From the NCBI RefSeq assembly GCF_025399895.1, contig NZ_JAODUA010000018.1, positions 1-64,000 on the forward strand: a stretch of 64,000 nucleotides of DNA, given 5' to 3'. This DNA is from Streptomyces sp. ASQP_92 (GTDB lineage Bacteria > Actinomycetota > Actinomycetes > Streptomycetales > Streptomycetaceae). Of the stretch, positions 1 through 8,040 are shown piece by piece; the stretch's first letter is position 1; each line of letters starts with the position of its first letter. Made by a program: the position numbers and the translations under genes. The notes below the pieces were generated by a model. It was not told where the DNA came from, did no database searches, and worked only from the letters and a program-made list of their open reading frames with translations.

Positions 1-189
1 GGGGCGCGAGGAACTGCGCGAGAAGCGGGCACGGTCCGCAGATTCAAGAGGGCTTAGGGGCGCGGGGAACTGCGCGAGAAGCGACCACGGCTCGCGGACG
101 TACACGGGTTTCAGGGGCGCGGGGAACTGCGCGAAAAGCGAGCACGGGCCGCAGACGCAAGGGGGTTGAGGGGCGCGGGGAACTGCGCA
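1..189. repeat. Streptomyces-type intergenic repeat array, cluster 1 (4 copies)
   Basis: Four near-identical copies of a ~20-bp core (GGGGCGCGGGGAACTGCGCG) begin at 1, 57, 114 and 170, a period of 56-57 bp. Between cores a second conserved stretch resembling AGCGACCACGGCCCGCAGAC is repeated. No reading frame with protein-like composition is present. The same unit returns in two other gene-free stretches of this window (36718-37149 and, inverted, 43633-43825). I recognise the core as a very common intergenic sequence in Streptomyces genomes. Its function is unknown to me. Confidence 0.85.
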
Positions 190-408
190 AAAAACAGGCC
201 GGCGTGCAAGCCGGAAGCGGGTTTCAGGGGGCCGGGGGCCGGGACCCCCTACGCCGGGCCCGCATAGGCCGATAGCCCCGTACCTCGAAAGGTGCGGGGC
301 CATCGGGCCGAGCCGAGGCCGGGGCCGGAGCCGGGCCCGGGCCGCGCGGGGCCGAGCCGAAGCGGGGCGGGGGCGGGCAGAGCCGGGCCGGGCCGAAGCG
401 GGGCCGGG
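190..408. other. Gene-free GC-rich stretch with a terminator
   Basis: This stretch lies downstream of the antiporter gene on the minus strand. It holds the hairpin at 267-309 and then a low-complexity run of CGGGGCCGAGCC-like words (about 305-405). I see no gene in it. Confidence 0.6.
267..309 (-). terminator. Strong hairpin downstream of the DHA2 antiporter gene
   Basis: The stem pairs 267-284 with 291-309 around a 6-nt loop (TCGAAA). It has 10 consecutive pairs next to the loop, then one mismatch and a further block of pairs with one bulge. It lies about 100 bp past the stop of the minus-strand antiporter gene. No U-tract follows, as is common for Streptomyces terminators. Confidence 0.7.
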
Positions 409-1938
409 TTAGGCGGCCGGCTCGCGTTGCCGGGGGAGGTCGAGCAGCTCGGCCTCCCCAACCTCGGCCTCACCCTGCCGCACCCCCCGCACCGGCAACG
501 CGAACATCACCAGGAAGATCACCCCGAGCACCCCGGCCACGTACCAGAGCGAGTGCTGGAAGCCGTCCACGAACGCCTGCCCCAGCCTCGGCGGCGCGAG
601 GTCGTCGCCGATCGAGCCGAAGAAGACGACCGAGACCAGGCCGAGGCCGAGCGCGTTGCCCATCTGCTGCACGGTGTTGATGAGCCCGGAGGCGGAACCC
701 GAGTGCTCCTTGGGCACCTCGGAGAGCACCGCGTCGGTGAGCGGGGCGACGATGAGGCCCATGCCGAGGCCCATGACGACCAGCGGCAGCGCCATCTGCC
801 AGGGCGCGATGTCCAGGCCGTAGCGGCCGGCCTCCCAGATGTAGAGCAGCAGCCCGGCCGCCATCGTCAGGGCGCCCGCCTGGAGGACCTTGCGGCCGAA
901 GCGCGGGACGAGCTTCTGCACGGACAGGCCAGCCGCCACCGAGACCGCGATGGAGAACGGCACTCCGGTCAGGCCCGCGCGCAGGGCGCTCCAGCCGAGA
1001 CCCATCTGCATGTAGAGCGTCCACACGAGGAAGAAGATGCCGAGGCCGACGCCGAAGGTGGCCTGGACGGCGATGCCCGCCGCGAAGCTCTTCACCCTGA
1101 ACAGCGACAGCTCGATCAGCGGGGAGCCGTCGCGGGCCGCCTTCATGCGCTCGTACGCGATGAGGACGCCGAAGACCAGGACGCTGCCGGCCATCGAGAG
1201 GTAGCCCCACAGCGGCCAGCCGAGTTCGCGGCCGCGGGTCAGCGGGTAGAGCAGCATGAGCAGGCCGAGCGTCACCAGGACCACGCCGACGAGGTCGAGC
1301 TTGAGGGCCTTGGGCGCCTTGGACTCGGTGATGAACTTGGTGCCGAGGATCAGGCCCGCGACGCCGACCGGCAGGTTGATCAGGAAGATCGGGCGCCATT
1401 CGAGCCCGAACAGGTTCCACTCGGTGAGCAGCGCGCCGAGCAGCGGTCCCGAGACCGCGCCGAGTCCGACGACCGCGCCGAACAGGCCGAAGACCTTGCC
1501 GCGCTCGTGGGCGGGGAAGGTGGCGTGCACGATGGAGAGGACCTGCGGCACCATCATGGCGGCCATCGCGCCCTGCAGGATGCGGGAGGCGACCAGCATC
1601 TCCGGGTTGGCGGCGAAGCCGCACAGCGCGGAGGCGAGCGTGAAGCCGGCGATGCCGATGAGGAAGAGCTTCTTGCGGCCGTGGATGTCGCCGAGGCGGC
1701 CGCCGGTGATCAGGCCGGCGGCGAACGCGAGCGCGTAGCCGGCGGTTATCCACTGGATCGAGGAGAAGCTCGCCCCGGTGTCCTGCTGGATGGACGGGAT
1801 GGCGATGTTGACGATCGTGACGTCGACCAGGTCCATGAAGGCCGCGGTCATGACGATGGCCAGGGCGAACCACCGGCGGCGGTCTGCCGCGGCCAGCGCC
1901 GCGGATTCTGGGGTGATGCTGGTCGTGGTGGAGGTCAT
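409..1938 (-). CDS. MFS drug/proton antiporter, DHA2 (EmrB/QacA) family
   Basis: This is a 509-residue integral membrane protein with about 14 hydrophobic segments, the normal size for 14-TM drug:proton antiporters. TM1 holds the family motif DVTIVNIAIP (residues about 39-48). Motif A is seen as GGRLGDIHGRKK (about 79-90). It is expected to export a hydrophobic or cationic drug in exchange for protons at the cytoplasmic membrane. The substrate cannot be read from sequence. The ATG at 1938 is preceded by pyrimidines (CTTTCCTCTC) rather than a Shine-Dalgarno sequence, so initiation may be weak or leaderless. The gene is divergent from a WYL-domain regulator 63 bp away, which is its likely controller. 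Confidence 0.9.
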   Translation of the reverse strand: MTSTTTSITPESAALAAADRRRWFALAIVMTAAFMDLVDVTIVNIAIPSIQQDTGASFSSIQWITAGYALAFAAGLITGGRLGDIHGRKKLFLIGIAGFTLASALCGFAANPEMLVASRILQGAMAAMMVPQVLSIVHATFPAHERGKVFGLFGAVVGLGAVSGPLLGALLTEWNLFGLEWRPIFLINLPVGVAGLILGTKFITESKAPKALKLDLVGVVLVTLGLLMLLYPLTRGRELGWPLWGYLSMAGSVLVFGVLIAYERMKAARDGSPLIELSLFRVKSFAAGIAVQATFGVGLGIFFLVWTLYMQMGLGWSALRAGLTGVPFSIAVSVAAGLSVQKLVPRFGRKVLQAGALTMAAGLLLYIWEAGRYGLDIAPWQMALPLVVMGLGMGLIVAPLTDAVLSEVPKEHSGSASGLINTVQQMGNALGLGLVSVVFFGSIGDDLAPPRLGQAFVDGFQHSLWYVAGVLGVIFLVMFALPVRGVRQGEAEVGEAELLDLPRQREPAA

Positions 1939-2001
1939 GAGAGGAAAGTTAGACCCCCTATAGGTCAGGGTGTGTCCTCATTGCGCGGGCATCCTGGAGA
2001 C
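1939..2001. promoter_or_regulatory. Short divergent promoter between antiporter and WYL regulator
   Basis: Only 63 bp separate the two divergent start codons. In the middle is the perfect 8-bp palindrome CCTATAGG (1957-1964), which can serve as a -10-like element on both strands. It lies inside a larger imperfect inverted repeat (GACC at 1953-1956 with GGTC at 1963-1966). It is a plausible operator or shared promoter core. This is inferred from position and symmetry only. Confidence 0.45.
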
Positions 2002-2985
2002 ATGACCGACACCCCGGCACGGCTGCTGCAACTGCTCTCCCTGCTTCAGACCCCGCGCGAGTGGCCCGGCGGCGAACTCGCCGACCGCCTCGGGGTCTCC
2101 CGGCGCACGGTGCGGCGCGACATCGACCGGCTGCGCGAACTCGGCTATCCCGTGCAGGCGGCGCGAGGCGCGGACGGCGGCTATCGCCTGGTGGCGGGCA
2201 AGGCGATGCCGCCGCTGGTCCTGGACGACGAGGAGGCGGTGGCGATCGCGGTCGGGCTGCGGGCCGGCGCGGGCCATGCGGTGGACGGCGTGGACGAGGC
2301 CTCGGTGCGGGCCCTGGCCAAGCTCGAGCAGGTGCTGCCCTCCCGGCTGCGCCACCGCGTGGCGAGCCTCCAGGCGGCGACGATGCCGCTGGCCGGCCCC
2401 TGGCGCGGGGACGGCGCGACGGTCGATCCGCGCACCCTGACCACGCTGGCCTCGGCCGTCACCGGCGAGGAGCGGCTGCGCTTCGGCTATGTCTCGGGCG
2501 ACGGCACGGCCACCAAGCGCCTGGTCGAGCCGTACCGGCTGGTGTCGACGGGCCGCCGTTGGTACCTGGTGGCGTACGACGTGGAGCGCGGCGACTGGCG
2601 TACGTTCCGGGTCGACCGGGTCGCCGATCCGCTGGCGACCGGGGCGCGCTTCGCGCCGAGGGAGCTGCCGGAGGCCAACGCGGCGGAGTTCGTGCGCACC
2701 TCGATGAACCGGCTCCAGCCGGTCCTGGACGTCGACGTCACCTTCGAGGCTCCGGCCGACTTCGTGACCGCCCGCCTGCCCAGCTCGCTCGGGTCGCCCG
2801 AGCCCCTGGGGGCGGGCCGCTGCCGGCTGCGCGCCTCGTGCACCGATTCCCTGGAGTGGGTGGCGCTGCGGCTCGCCCTGGTGGACTGCGAGTTCACCGT
2901 CCACGGGCCGCCGTCGATGACCGCCTATCTGCACGAGCTGGGCGAGCGGCTGACCCGCGCGACCGCGCCCCGGCACGAGGAGTGA
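2002..2985 (+). CDS. Transcriptional regulator, HTH + WYL domain (YafY-like)
   Basis: The protein has 327 residues. An N-terminal DeoR-like winged helix-turn-helix covers about residues 5-60 (ELADRLGVSRRTVRRDIDRL is the recognition region). A WYL domain follows, with its signature seen as GRRWYLVAYD near residue 187, and then a WCX-type C-terminal domain. Family members sense nucleotides or other ligands through the WYL domain and act as local repressors or activators. The ATG at 2002 is preceded by CTGGAG at short spacing. Divergence from the DHA2 antiporter suggests it controls that efflux gene. Confidence 0.88.
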   Translation: MTDTPARLLQLLSLLQTPREWPGGELADRLGVSRRTVRRDIDRLRELGYPVQAARGADGGYRLVAGKAMPPLVLDDEEAVAIAVGLRAGAGHAVDGVDEASVRALAKLEQVLPSRLRHRVASLQAATMPLAGPWRGDGATVDPRTLTTLASAVTGEERLRFGYVSGDGTATKRLVEPYRLVSTGRRWYLVAYDVERGDWRTFRVDRVADPLATGARFAPRELPEANAAEFVRTSMNRLQPVLDVDVTFEAPADFVTARLPSSLGSPEPLGAGRCRLRASCTDSLEWVALRLALVDCEFTVHGPPSMTAYLHELGERLTRATAPRHEE

Positions 2986-3010
2986 GGGGGAGGCCCGGGG
3001 ACAAGAGAGG

Positions 3011-3082
3011 GGCCCCGACACCAGGGGGGGAAGGTGCCGGGGCCGGGAGCCCCAGCACCAGGGGGGGGAGGGTGCCGGAGCT
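3011..3082. terminator. Bidirectional double terminator between convergent genes
   Basis: Two G-rich hairpins lie in tandem between the convergent WYL-regulator and sigma-factor genes. The first pairs 3011-3022 with 3033-3044 (GGCCCCG.CACC with GGTG.CGGGGCC, one mismatch). The second reuses nearly the same loop, with GCACC and GGTGC arms at about 3055-3075. The repeated words CACCAGGGGGGG and GGTGCCGG show that one hairpin is a duplicate of the other. Confidence 0.7.
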
Positions 3083-3101
3083 CGTCTGGGGGGGGCGGGG
3101 C

Positions 3102-4100
3102 CTAGGCCGCCGCGTCGAAGCCCGTGTCGCGGGCCATCTTCTTCAGTTCGAGCAAGGCGTGCTTCTCGATCTGACGGATCCTCTCGCGGGTCAGACCGTG
3201 TTCCTTGCCCACCTCTGTCAGCGTACGCTCCCTGCCGTCGTCGATGCCGTAACGCATCTTGATGATCGAGGCGGTTCGCTGGTCGAGCTTGCCGATCAGG
3301 TCGTCGAGCTCCTCGCTGCGCAGCAGGGTGAGCACGGACTGTTCGGGCGACACGGCGGAGGTGTCTTCCAGCAGGTCGCCGAATTGGGTCTCGCCCTGGT
3401 CGTCGACCGGCATGTTGAGGGAGACCGGGTCACGCGCCCAGTCCAGGACGTCACCGACGCGCTCGGGCGTGGAGCCCAGCTCGGCGGCGATCTCCGTGTG
3501 CTCGGGATCGCGGCCGTTCTCCCGGTTGAATTCGCGCTGGACCCGGCGGATGCGGCCGAGCTCCTCCACCAGGTGGACGGGCAGGCGAATGGTGCGGGAC
3601 TGGTCGGCGATGGAGCGGGTGATGGCCTGGCGGATCCACCAGGTGGCGTACGTGGAGAACTTGAAGCCCTTGGCGTAGTCGAACTTCTCGACCGCGCGCA
3701 CCAGGCCGGCGTTGCCCTCCTGGATGAGGTCGAGCAGGGGCAGGCCGGCCCTCGGGTAGCGGCGGGCGACGGCTACGACCAGGCGGAGGTTGGAGCGGAT
3801 GAAGAGGTCCTTGGCGCGCTCACCGGCGGCGTACAACGCCTCAAGCTCCTCGGGCGTGGCGCCCGCTGCCTCGCTCTCCACCTCCCCGTCGAGGATCTGG
3901 CGTGCGTATACACCGGCTTCGATGGTCTGCGAGAGCTCGACCTCCTTGGCGGCGTCGAGCAGCGGCGTACGCGCGATTTCGTCGAGGTACATACCGACCA
4001 GGTCGCGGTCGGCGATCTCACCGCTGATTGCGCGGACCCTGCTTCCAGAGTCCGAGCCGCCAGAGGCGGACTGTCGGCGGGCGACGGCGCGGGTTGCCAT
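3102..4100 (-). CDS. hrdD: RNA polymerase principal-like sigma factor, HrdD type
   Basis: This 332-residue sigma-70 protein lacks the long region 1.1 extension of HrdB. In order it shows region 1.2 (DLVGMYLDEIARTPLL), region 2 with the core-binding and -10 recognition helix (SNLRLVVAVARRY, FSTYATWWIRQAITRSIADQ), region 3 (IRLPVHLVEELGRI) and region 4 with the -35 helix-turn-helix (TLTEVGKEHGLTRERIRQIE). From memory, length and N-terminus (MATRAVARRQSA) agree with Streptomyces HrdD. HrdD is a non-essential paralogue of the principal sigma factor. The ATG at 4100 begins this N-terminus. The divergent GNAT gene resembles the phosphinothricin acetyltransferase that I recall next to hrdD in other Streptomyces. 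Regulation is not visible beyond the 147-bp divergent gap. Confidence 0.85.
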   Translation of the reverse strand: MATRAVARRQSASGGSDSGSRVRAISGEIADRDLVGMYLDEIARTPLLDAAKEVELSQTIEAGVYARQILDGEVESEAAGATPEELEALYAAGERAKDLFIRSNLRLVVAVARRYPRAGLPLLDLIQEGNAGLVRAVEKFDYAKGFKFSTYATWWIRQAITRSIADQSRTIRLPVHLVEELGRIRRVQREFNRENGRDPEHTEIAAELGSTPERVGDVLDWARDPVSLNMPVDDQGETQFGDLLEDTSAVSPEQSVLTLLRSEELDDLIGKLDQRTASIIKMRYGIDDGRERTLTEVGKEHGLTRERIRQIEKHALLELKKMARDTGFDAAA

Positions 4101-4247
4101 GCGTGCTCCCTTACTGAGTGGTCGCGACACCCTCCCGGGTGCCCTGCATCCGATGGAAACAACGGCTGGAATCCGGACAGAATTCCCGACCCGCCCATCG
4201 ATTTCGTGATCATGCAGTACCCTGTCGCGCCACGAGAGGGGGGACAG

Positions 4248-4787
4248 GTGCCGCAGAAACGTACAGAGGTGCAGGTCAGGGCGGGTGTGGAGGCCGATCT
4301 GGCGGCGCTCACGCATCTTTACAACCACTTCATCCGTGAGACCGCCGTCACATTCGACACGGACCCCTTCACCACCGAACAGCGCCGTCCGTGGCTGCAC
4401 TCCCACCCTGAAGACGGCCCGTACCGCCTTCTGGTTGCTCACGATGCCCGTTTTGTCGGGCAGGATCGCGTGCTGGGTTATGCGACGAGCAGCCCGTTCC
4501 GCGCCAAGCCCGCGTACGCGACCTCCGTCGAGGTGAGTGTGTACTGCGCGCCGGAGGCGACCGGGCGGGGCGTGGGCACGCTCCTGTACGACGCCCTCTT
4601 CGAGGCCCTGGCGGGCCAGGACGTGCATCGCGCCTACGCGGGGATCGCCCTGCCGAACGAGGCCTCCCTGCGGCTGCACGCGCGCTTCGGCTTCGCGCAC
4701 GTCGGCACCTACCGCGAGGTGGGCCGCAAGTTCGGCCGCTACTGGGACGTGGCCTGGTACGAGAAGGAGCTGGGCGGCGGCGCGTAG
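4248..4787 (+). CDS. GNAT N-acetyltransferase, phosphinothricin acetyltransferase (Pat/Bar) family
   Basis: The 179-residue protein has the GNAT fold. LYNHFIRETAVTFDT matches the N-terminal substrate-side motif of Pat/Bar enzymes. The acetyl-CoA pyrophosphate loop reads GRGVGTLLYDALF (about residues 105-117). The C-terminal block IALPNEASLRLHARFGF is also typical. Such enzymes acetylate the amino group of phosphinothricin or of methionine analogues with acetyl-CoA in the cytoplasm. The GTG at 4248 is chosen because GAGGGGGGA lies just upstream. An ATG 36 bp earlier lacks a ribosome binding site. The true substrate is not decidable from sequence. Confidence 0.85.
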   Translation: MPQKRTEVQVRAGVEADLAALTHLYNHFIRETAVTFDTDPFTTEQRRPWLHSHPEDGPYRLLVAHDARFVGQDRVLGYATSSPFRAKPAYATSVEVSVYCAPEATGRGVGTLLYDALFEALAGQDVHRAYAGIALPNEASLRLHARFGFAHVGTYREVGRKFGRYWDVAWYEKELGGGA

Positions 4788-4888
4788 GCGGCCCGGCCTG
4801 CGCGCAGGGCCCCAACGCGCGCCCGCCACGCGCCCGTTCACGCCGCCCTCGCGGGTCGAGGCGTAAGCCCGGTCAGCCGTACCGCCCG

Positions 4889-5674
4889 TCAGCCGTACTG
4901 CACGGACCGCTTGGCGAGGCCCATCCAGAACCCGTCGATGACACTGCGCGCGCCGCCCAGCTCGCCCTCGCTCGCGCCCATCGTCACGAACAGCGGGGCG
5001 AAGTGCTCGGTGCGGGGGTGGGCGAGCCGGCCCGCCGGGGCCTTGTGCTCGAAGTCGAGCAGGGCATCGACATCGGCGGCGGCCAGCGCCCGCGCGCCCC
5101 AGTCGTCGAACTCGGCGGACCAGGTGGGGACTTGGCCGCCGGGATGGCGCAGGGCGGCCAGGTTGTGGGTGAAGAATCCGCTGCCGACGATCAGTACGCC
5201 CTCGTCGCGCAGCGGGGCCAGGGTGCGGCCGATGTCGTAGAGGCGGCGCGGGTCCAGGGTCGGCAGGGAGATCTGGAGGACCGGGATGTCGGCGGCGGGG
5301 AACATCTCCACCAGCGGGACATAGGCGCCGTGGTCGAGCCCCCGGTCCGCGATGTCCTGCACCGGCATCCCGGGCGCACGCAGCAACTTGCGTACGGAAT
5401 CGGCGAGTTCGGGCGCGCCGGGGGCGGCGTAGCGCACCTGGTAGTAGCGCTCGGGGAAGCCCCAGAAGTCGTACACCAGCGGCATGGTCTCGGTGGCGCC
5501 GAGCGCGAGGGGCGCCTCCTCCCAGTGCGCGGAGACCATCAGGATGGAGGTGGGCCGGGGCAGTTGGGCGGACCAGGCCGCCAGCTCGGCGGGCCACAGC
5601 GGATCGTCGGCGAGCGGCGGGGCGCCGTGGGAGAGGTACAGGGCGGGCATGCGCTCGGGGCGGACGACGGTCAT
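4889..5674 (-). CDS. Class III extradiol ring-cleavage dioxygenase family protein (LigB/DODA/YgiD type)
   Basis: The 261-residue cytoplasmic protein has the LigB-superfamily layout. A first metal-ligand His lies in LYLSHGAPP (His16), a second in MVSAHWEE (His50), and a further conserved His in FFTHN (near residue 169). Relatives are Fe(II) or Zn(II) proteins that open catechol-type rings or act on DOPA. The real substrate here is unknown. It is divergent from a MarR-family regulator, an arrangement that usually means substrate-responsive repression. The ATG at 5674 was used. An internal start at MPALYLSHG remains possible. Confidence 0.85.
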   Translation of the reverse strand: MTVVRPERMPALYLSHGAPPLADDPLWPAELAAWSAQLPRPTSILMVSAHWEEAPLALGATETMPLVYDFWGFPERYYQVRYAAPGAPELADSVRKLLRAPGMPVQDIADRGLDHGAYVPLVEMFPAADIPVLQISLPTLDPRRLYDIGRTLAPLRDEGVLIVGSGFFTHNLAALRHPGGQVPTWSAEFDDWGARALAAADVDALLDFEHKAPAGRLAHPRTEHFAPLFVTMGASEGELGGARSVIDGFWMGLAKRSVQYG

Positions 5675-5734
5675 GGCGGACTCTCCGGCTCACTCACGGG
5701 CTGCCCGGCCGGCTGGGCGGCCCGGCAGAAACTG

Positions 5735-5804
5735 CTTGAAGTCTCAAGCGTCTGAGCCCAGCCTAACCCTACATAGTTCAACTTTCAAGAAGCGTCCGTA
5801 CAGT
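5735..5804. promoter_or_regulatory. Candidate MarR operators and leaderless promoter
   Basis: The divergent gap holds a perfect inverted repeat CTTGA-AGTC-TCAAG (5735-5748). A related half-site pair, TTCAACTTTCAAG (5777-5789), overlaps a plausible -35 (TTCAAC, 5777-5782). After a 16-bp spacer comes TACAGT (5799-5804) as -10, only 6 bp before the MarR ATG, so the transcript would be nearly leaderless. Repeated CTTGA half-sites suggest MarR binding and autoregulation. This is inferred from symmetry. Confidence 0.5.
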
Positions 5805-5810
5805 AGATGT

Positions 5811-6302
5811 ATGACCTCGGCACCTAACTGGCTCAGCGACGAGGAGCAGCGCACCTGGCGCGCCTACCTCCACGCCACCCGGCTCCTCGAAGACCACCTC
5901 GACCGTCAGCTCCAGCGCGATGCCGGGATGCCGCACATCTATTACGGGCTGCTCGTCCAGCTCTCCCAGGCCCCTCGGCGCCGGATGCGGATGACCGAGC
6001 TGGCCAAGAACTCGAAGATCACCCGCTCCCGGCTCTCGCACGCGGTGGCGCGCCTGGAGAACAACGGGTGGATCAGGCGCGAGGACTGCCCCTCCGACAA
6101 GCGGGGCCAGCTCGCGATCCTCACGGACGCCGGGTACGAGGTCCTGGAGCGGACCGCGCCCGGGCATGTGGCCGCCGTGCGGCAGGCGATGTTCGACCGG
6201 CTGACCCCGGCCCAGGTGGACCAGCTCGGCGAGATCATGCGCGTGATGGCGCAGGGGCTCCAGCCCACCGACGCCAAAGCGGACCTGCCCTGGCTCCGCT
6301 GA
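5811..6302 (+). CDS. MarR-family transcriptional regulator
   Basis: This 163-residue protein has the MarR winged helix. MTELAKNSKITRSRLSHAVA is the helix-turn-helix (about residues 60-79), followed by LENNGWIRREDCPSDKRGQLAILTD, the beta-wing with its conserved D-x-R segment. The N- and C-terminal helices are expected to form the dimer. It lies head-to-head with the LigB-type dioxygenase gene and probably represses it until a phenolic ligand binds. The ATG at 5811 has no ribosome binding site and sits 6 bp after a candidate -10. Confidence 0.9.
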   Translation: MTSAPNWLSDEEQRTWRAYLHATRLLEDHLDRQLQRDAGMPHIYYGLLVQLSQAPRRRMRMTELAKNSKITRSRLSHAVARLENNGWIRREDCPSDKRGQLAILTDAGYEVLERTAPGHVAAVRQAMFDRLTPAQVDQLGEIMRVMAQGLQPTDAKADLPWLR

Positions 6303-6348
6303 GAACAGCGGAACCAGGGCAGGGCGCGTCCGGGGTGCTACCGGGGGG

Positions 6349-7893
6349 TCAGTGCGCGACCACCGGGATACGCACCTCGTCCTGGACGTCGTCGTCGCTG
6401 CCCGACCGGGCGACCGGACCGTTGCCGGGGCGGCCGGTGTTGATGAGGGTGACGGCGATGACGGAGGCGGCCGCCAGGATGCCGACGGCCCACCAGATGG
6501 CGGCGGCGAAGCCGTGCACCATGGCCTGGAGCTTGAGCAGCTCGGGGTTGGTGGCGCCCAGCGCCAGGTGACCGGTGGCGTAGGCCGTGGTCGCCGAGGC
6601 GGCGATGGTGTTGAGCAGGGCCGTGCCGATGGCGCCGCCGACCTGCTGCGAGGTGTTGACCATCGCGGAGGCGACACCCGCGTCACGCGGCTCGACGCCG
6701 ATGGTGGCGAGCGACATGGCGGGCATGAAGGCGGTGCCCATGCCGAGGCCGAGCAGGATCTGCGCGGGCAGGATGACACCGGCGTACGAGGTGTCGATGT
6801 CCAGCTGGGTCAGCAGGAGCATGCCGACGGCGGCGGTCAGGAAGCCGGGGCCCATCAGCAGGCGCGGCGCGACCCGGGTCATCAGCCGGGCGCCGATCTG
6901 GGTGGATCCGGTGATCATGCCCGCGATCATGGGCAGGAACGCGAAGCCCGTCTTGACCGGCGAGAAGCCCTTGACGACCTGGAGGTAGTAGGTGAGGAAC
7001 AGGAAGAGGCCGAACATCGCGATGATCGCGAGGCCGAGCGAGAGGTAGACGCCGCCGCGGTTGCGGTTGGTGATGACGCGCAGGGGCAGCAGCGGGTGGC
7101 GCACCCTGGACTCGACGGCGACGAAGGCGCTCAGCAGCACCGCGGAGGCGATGAACATCGCGATGGTGAGCGCGTCCGACCAGCCGGCCGACTCGGCGCG
7201 GGTGAAGCCGTAGACGAGCGCGACCAGACCGGTGGTGGACAGGACCACGCCGGGCACGTCGAGCGGCGAGCGGTTGCGGGTGCCCGAGGGCTCACGGATG
7301 ACGAGGTAGGCACCGAGCGCGGCCACGATCGCGAACGGGATGTTCACGAAGAAGGTCCAGCGCCAGTTCAGGTACTCGGTGAGGAAACCACCCAGGATCA
7401 GGCCCACCGCGCCACCGCCACCGGCGATCGCACCGTAGATGCCGAAGGCCTTGGCGCGCTCCTTGGCGTCGGTGAACATCACCGCGAGCAGCGACAGGGC
7501 GGCCGGCGCGAGCAGCGCACCGAAGGCGCCCTGGAGCGCGCGGGAGCCGAGCAGCATCGCCTCGCCGGTGGCGGCGCCACCGAGCGCGGAGGCCGCGGCG
7601 AAGCCGAGCAGGCCGACGACGAAGGTGCGCTTGCGGCCCCACAGGTCGGCGATGCGTCCGCCGAACAGGAGCAGTCCGCCGAAGGCGAGCGCGTACGCCG
7701 TGATGACCCACTGCTTGTTGGCGTCACTGATGTGCAGCGCGTGCTGCGCGGACGGCAGCGCGATGTTCACGATCGTCGCGTCGAGCACGACCATCAACTG
7801 GGCCAGGGCTATGAAGGCGAGCGCCTTCCAGCGACTGGGATCGGGGGCGAGGGAGAGCTGGTCCGTCTTGTCCAGACCGACTGTTTTTGACAT
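6349..7893 (-). CDS. MFS drug/proton antiporter, DHA2 family (second copy)
   Basis: A 514-residue protein with 14 predicted membrane helices. VVLDATIVNIALPSAQ in TM1 and GGRIADLWGRKRTF (motif A) place it in DHA2/EmrB. The C-terminus is cytoplasmic and acidic (GSDDDVQDEVRIP). It should be a multidrug exporter. The ATG at 7893 is chosen because AAGGTGG lies 8 nt upstream. A GTG 12 bp further upstream lacks a ribosome binding site. The TetR gene just upstream on the same strand is the obvious candidate regulator. The two DHA2 genes in this window are paralogues, not recent duplicates. Confidence 0.9.
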   Translation of the reverse strand: MSKTVGLDKTDQLSLAPDPSRWKALAFIALAQLMVVLDATIVNIALPSAQHALHISDANKQWVITAYALAFGGLLLFGGRIADLWGRKRTFVVGLLGFAAASALGGAATGEAMLLGSRALQGAFGALLAPAALSLLAVMFTDAKERAKAFGIYGAIAGGGGAVGLILGGFLTEYLNWRWTFFVNIPFAIVAALGAYLVIREPSGTRNRSPLDVPGVVLSTTGLVALVYGFTRAESAGWSDALTIAMFIASAVLLSAFVAVESRVRHPLLPLRVITNRNRGGVYLSLGLAIIAMFGLFLFLTYYLQVVKGFSPVKTGFAFLPMIAGMITGSTQIGARLMTRVAPRLLMGPGFLTAAVGMLLLTQLDIDTSYAGVILPAQILLGLGMGTAFMPAMSLATIGVEPRDAGVASAMVNTSQQVGGAIGTALLNTIAASATTAYATGHLALGATNPELLKLQAMVHGFAAAIWWAVGILAAASVIAVTLINTGRPGNGPVARSGSDDDVQDEVRIPVVAH

Positions 7894-7969
7894 GGAGGTA
7901 GCCACCTTGGGACGCGGATTACCGAGAAGATGTTGTAACTACGGTGAATGAACGGGGAGTTGAGGGAGG

Positions 7970-8040
7970 AAGGCGATCAGCCCTTCCGGCGGGCGTGGAG
8001 TGCCCCGGGTCTCGTCGATGAAGGCGATCAGCTCTTCCGG
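7970..8040. repeat. Direct repeat duplicating the 3' end of the TetR gene
   Basis: Twenty bases at 8021-8040, covering the stop codon and last codons of the TetR gene, recur at 7970-7989 with one mismatch (AAGGCGATCAGC.CTTCCGG). The 51-bp offset suggests a small tandem duplication or slippage event in the gap between the TetR and antiporter genes. Confidence 0.6.

Noticed and set aside
1..189. Evenly spaced repeats that could be taken for a CRISPR array
   Set aside because: Only four 20-bp cores, the intervening sequence is itself partly conserved, there are no cas genes, and the same unit recurs singly elsewhere in gene-free DNA.
292..2001. Long open frame on the plus strand across the first antiporter gene
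   Set aside because: It is the mirror of a high-GC gene; composition is Arg/Glu/Gln/His-rich without domains, while the minus-strand frame is a clear 14-TM transporter. Only the part from 2002 on is a real gene.
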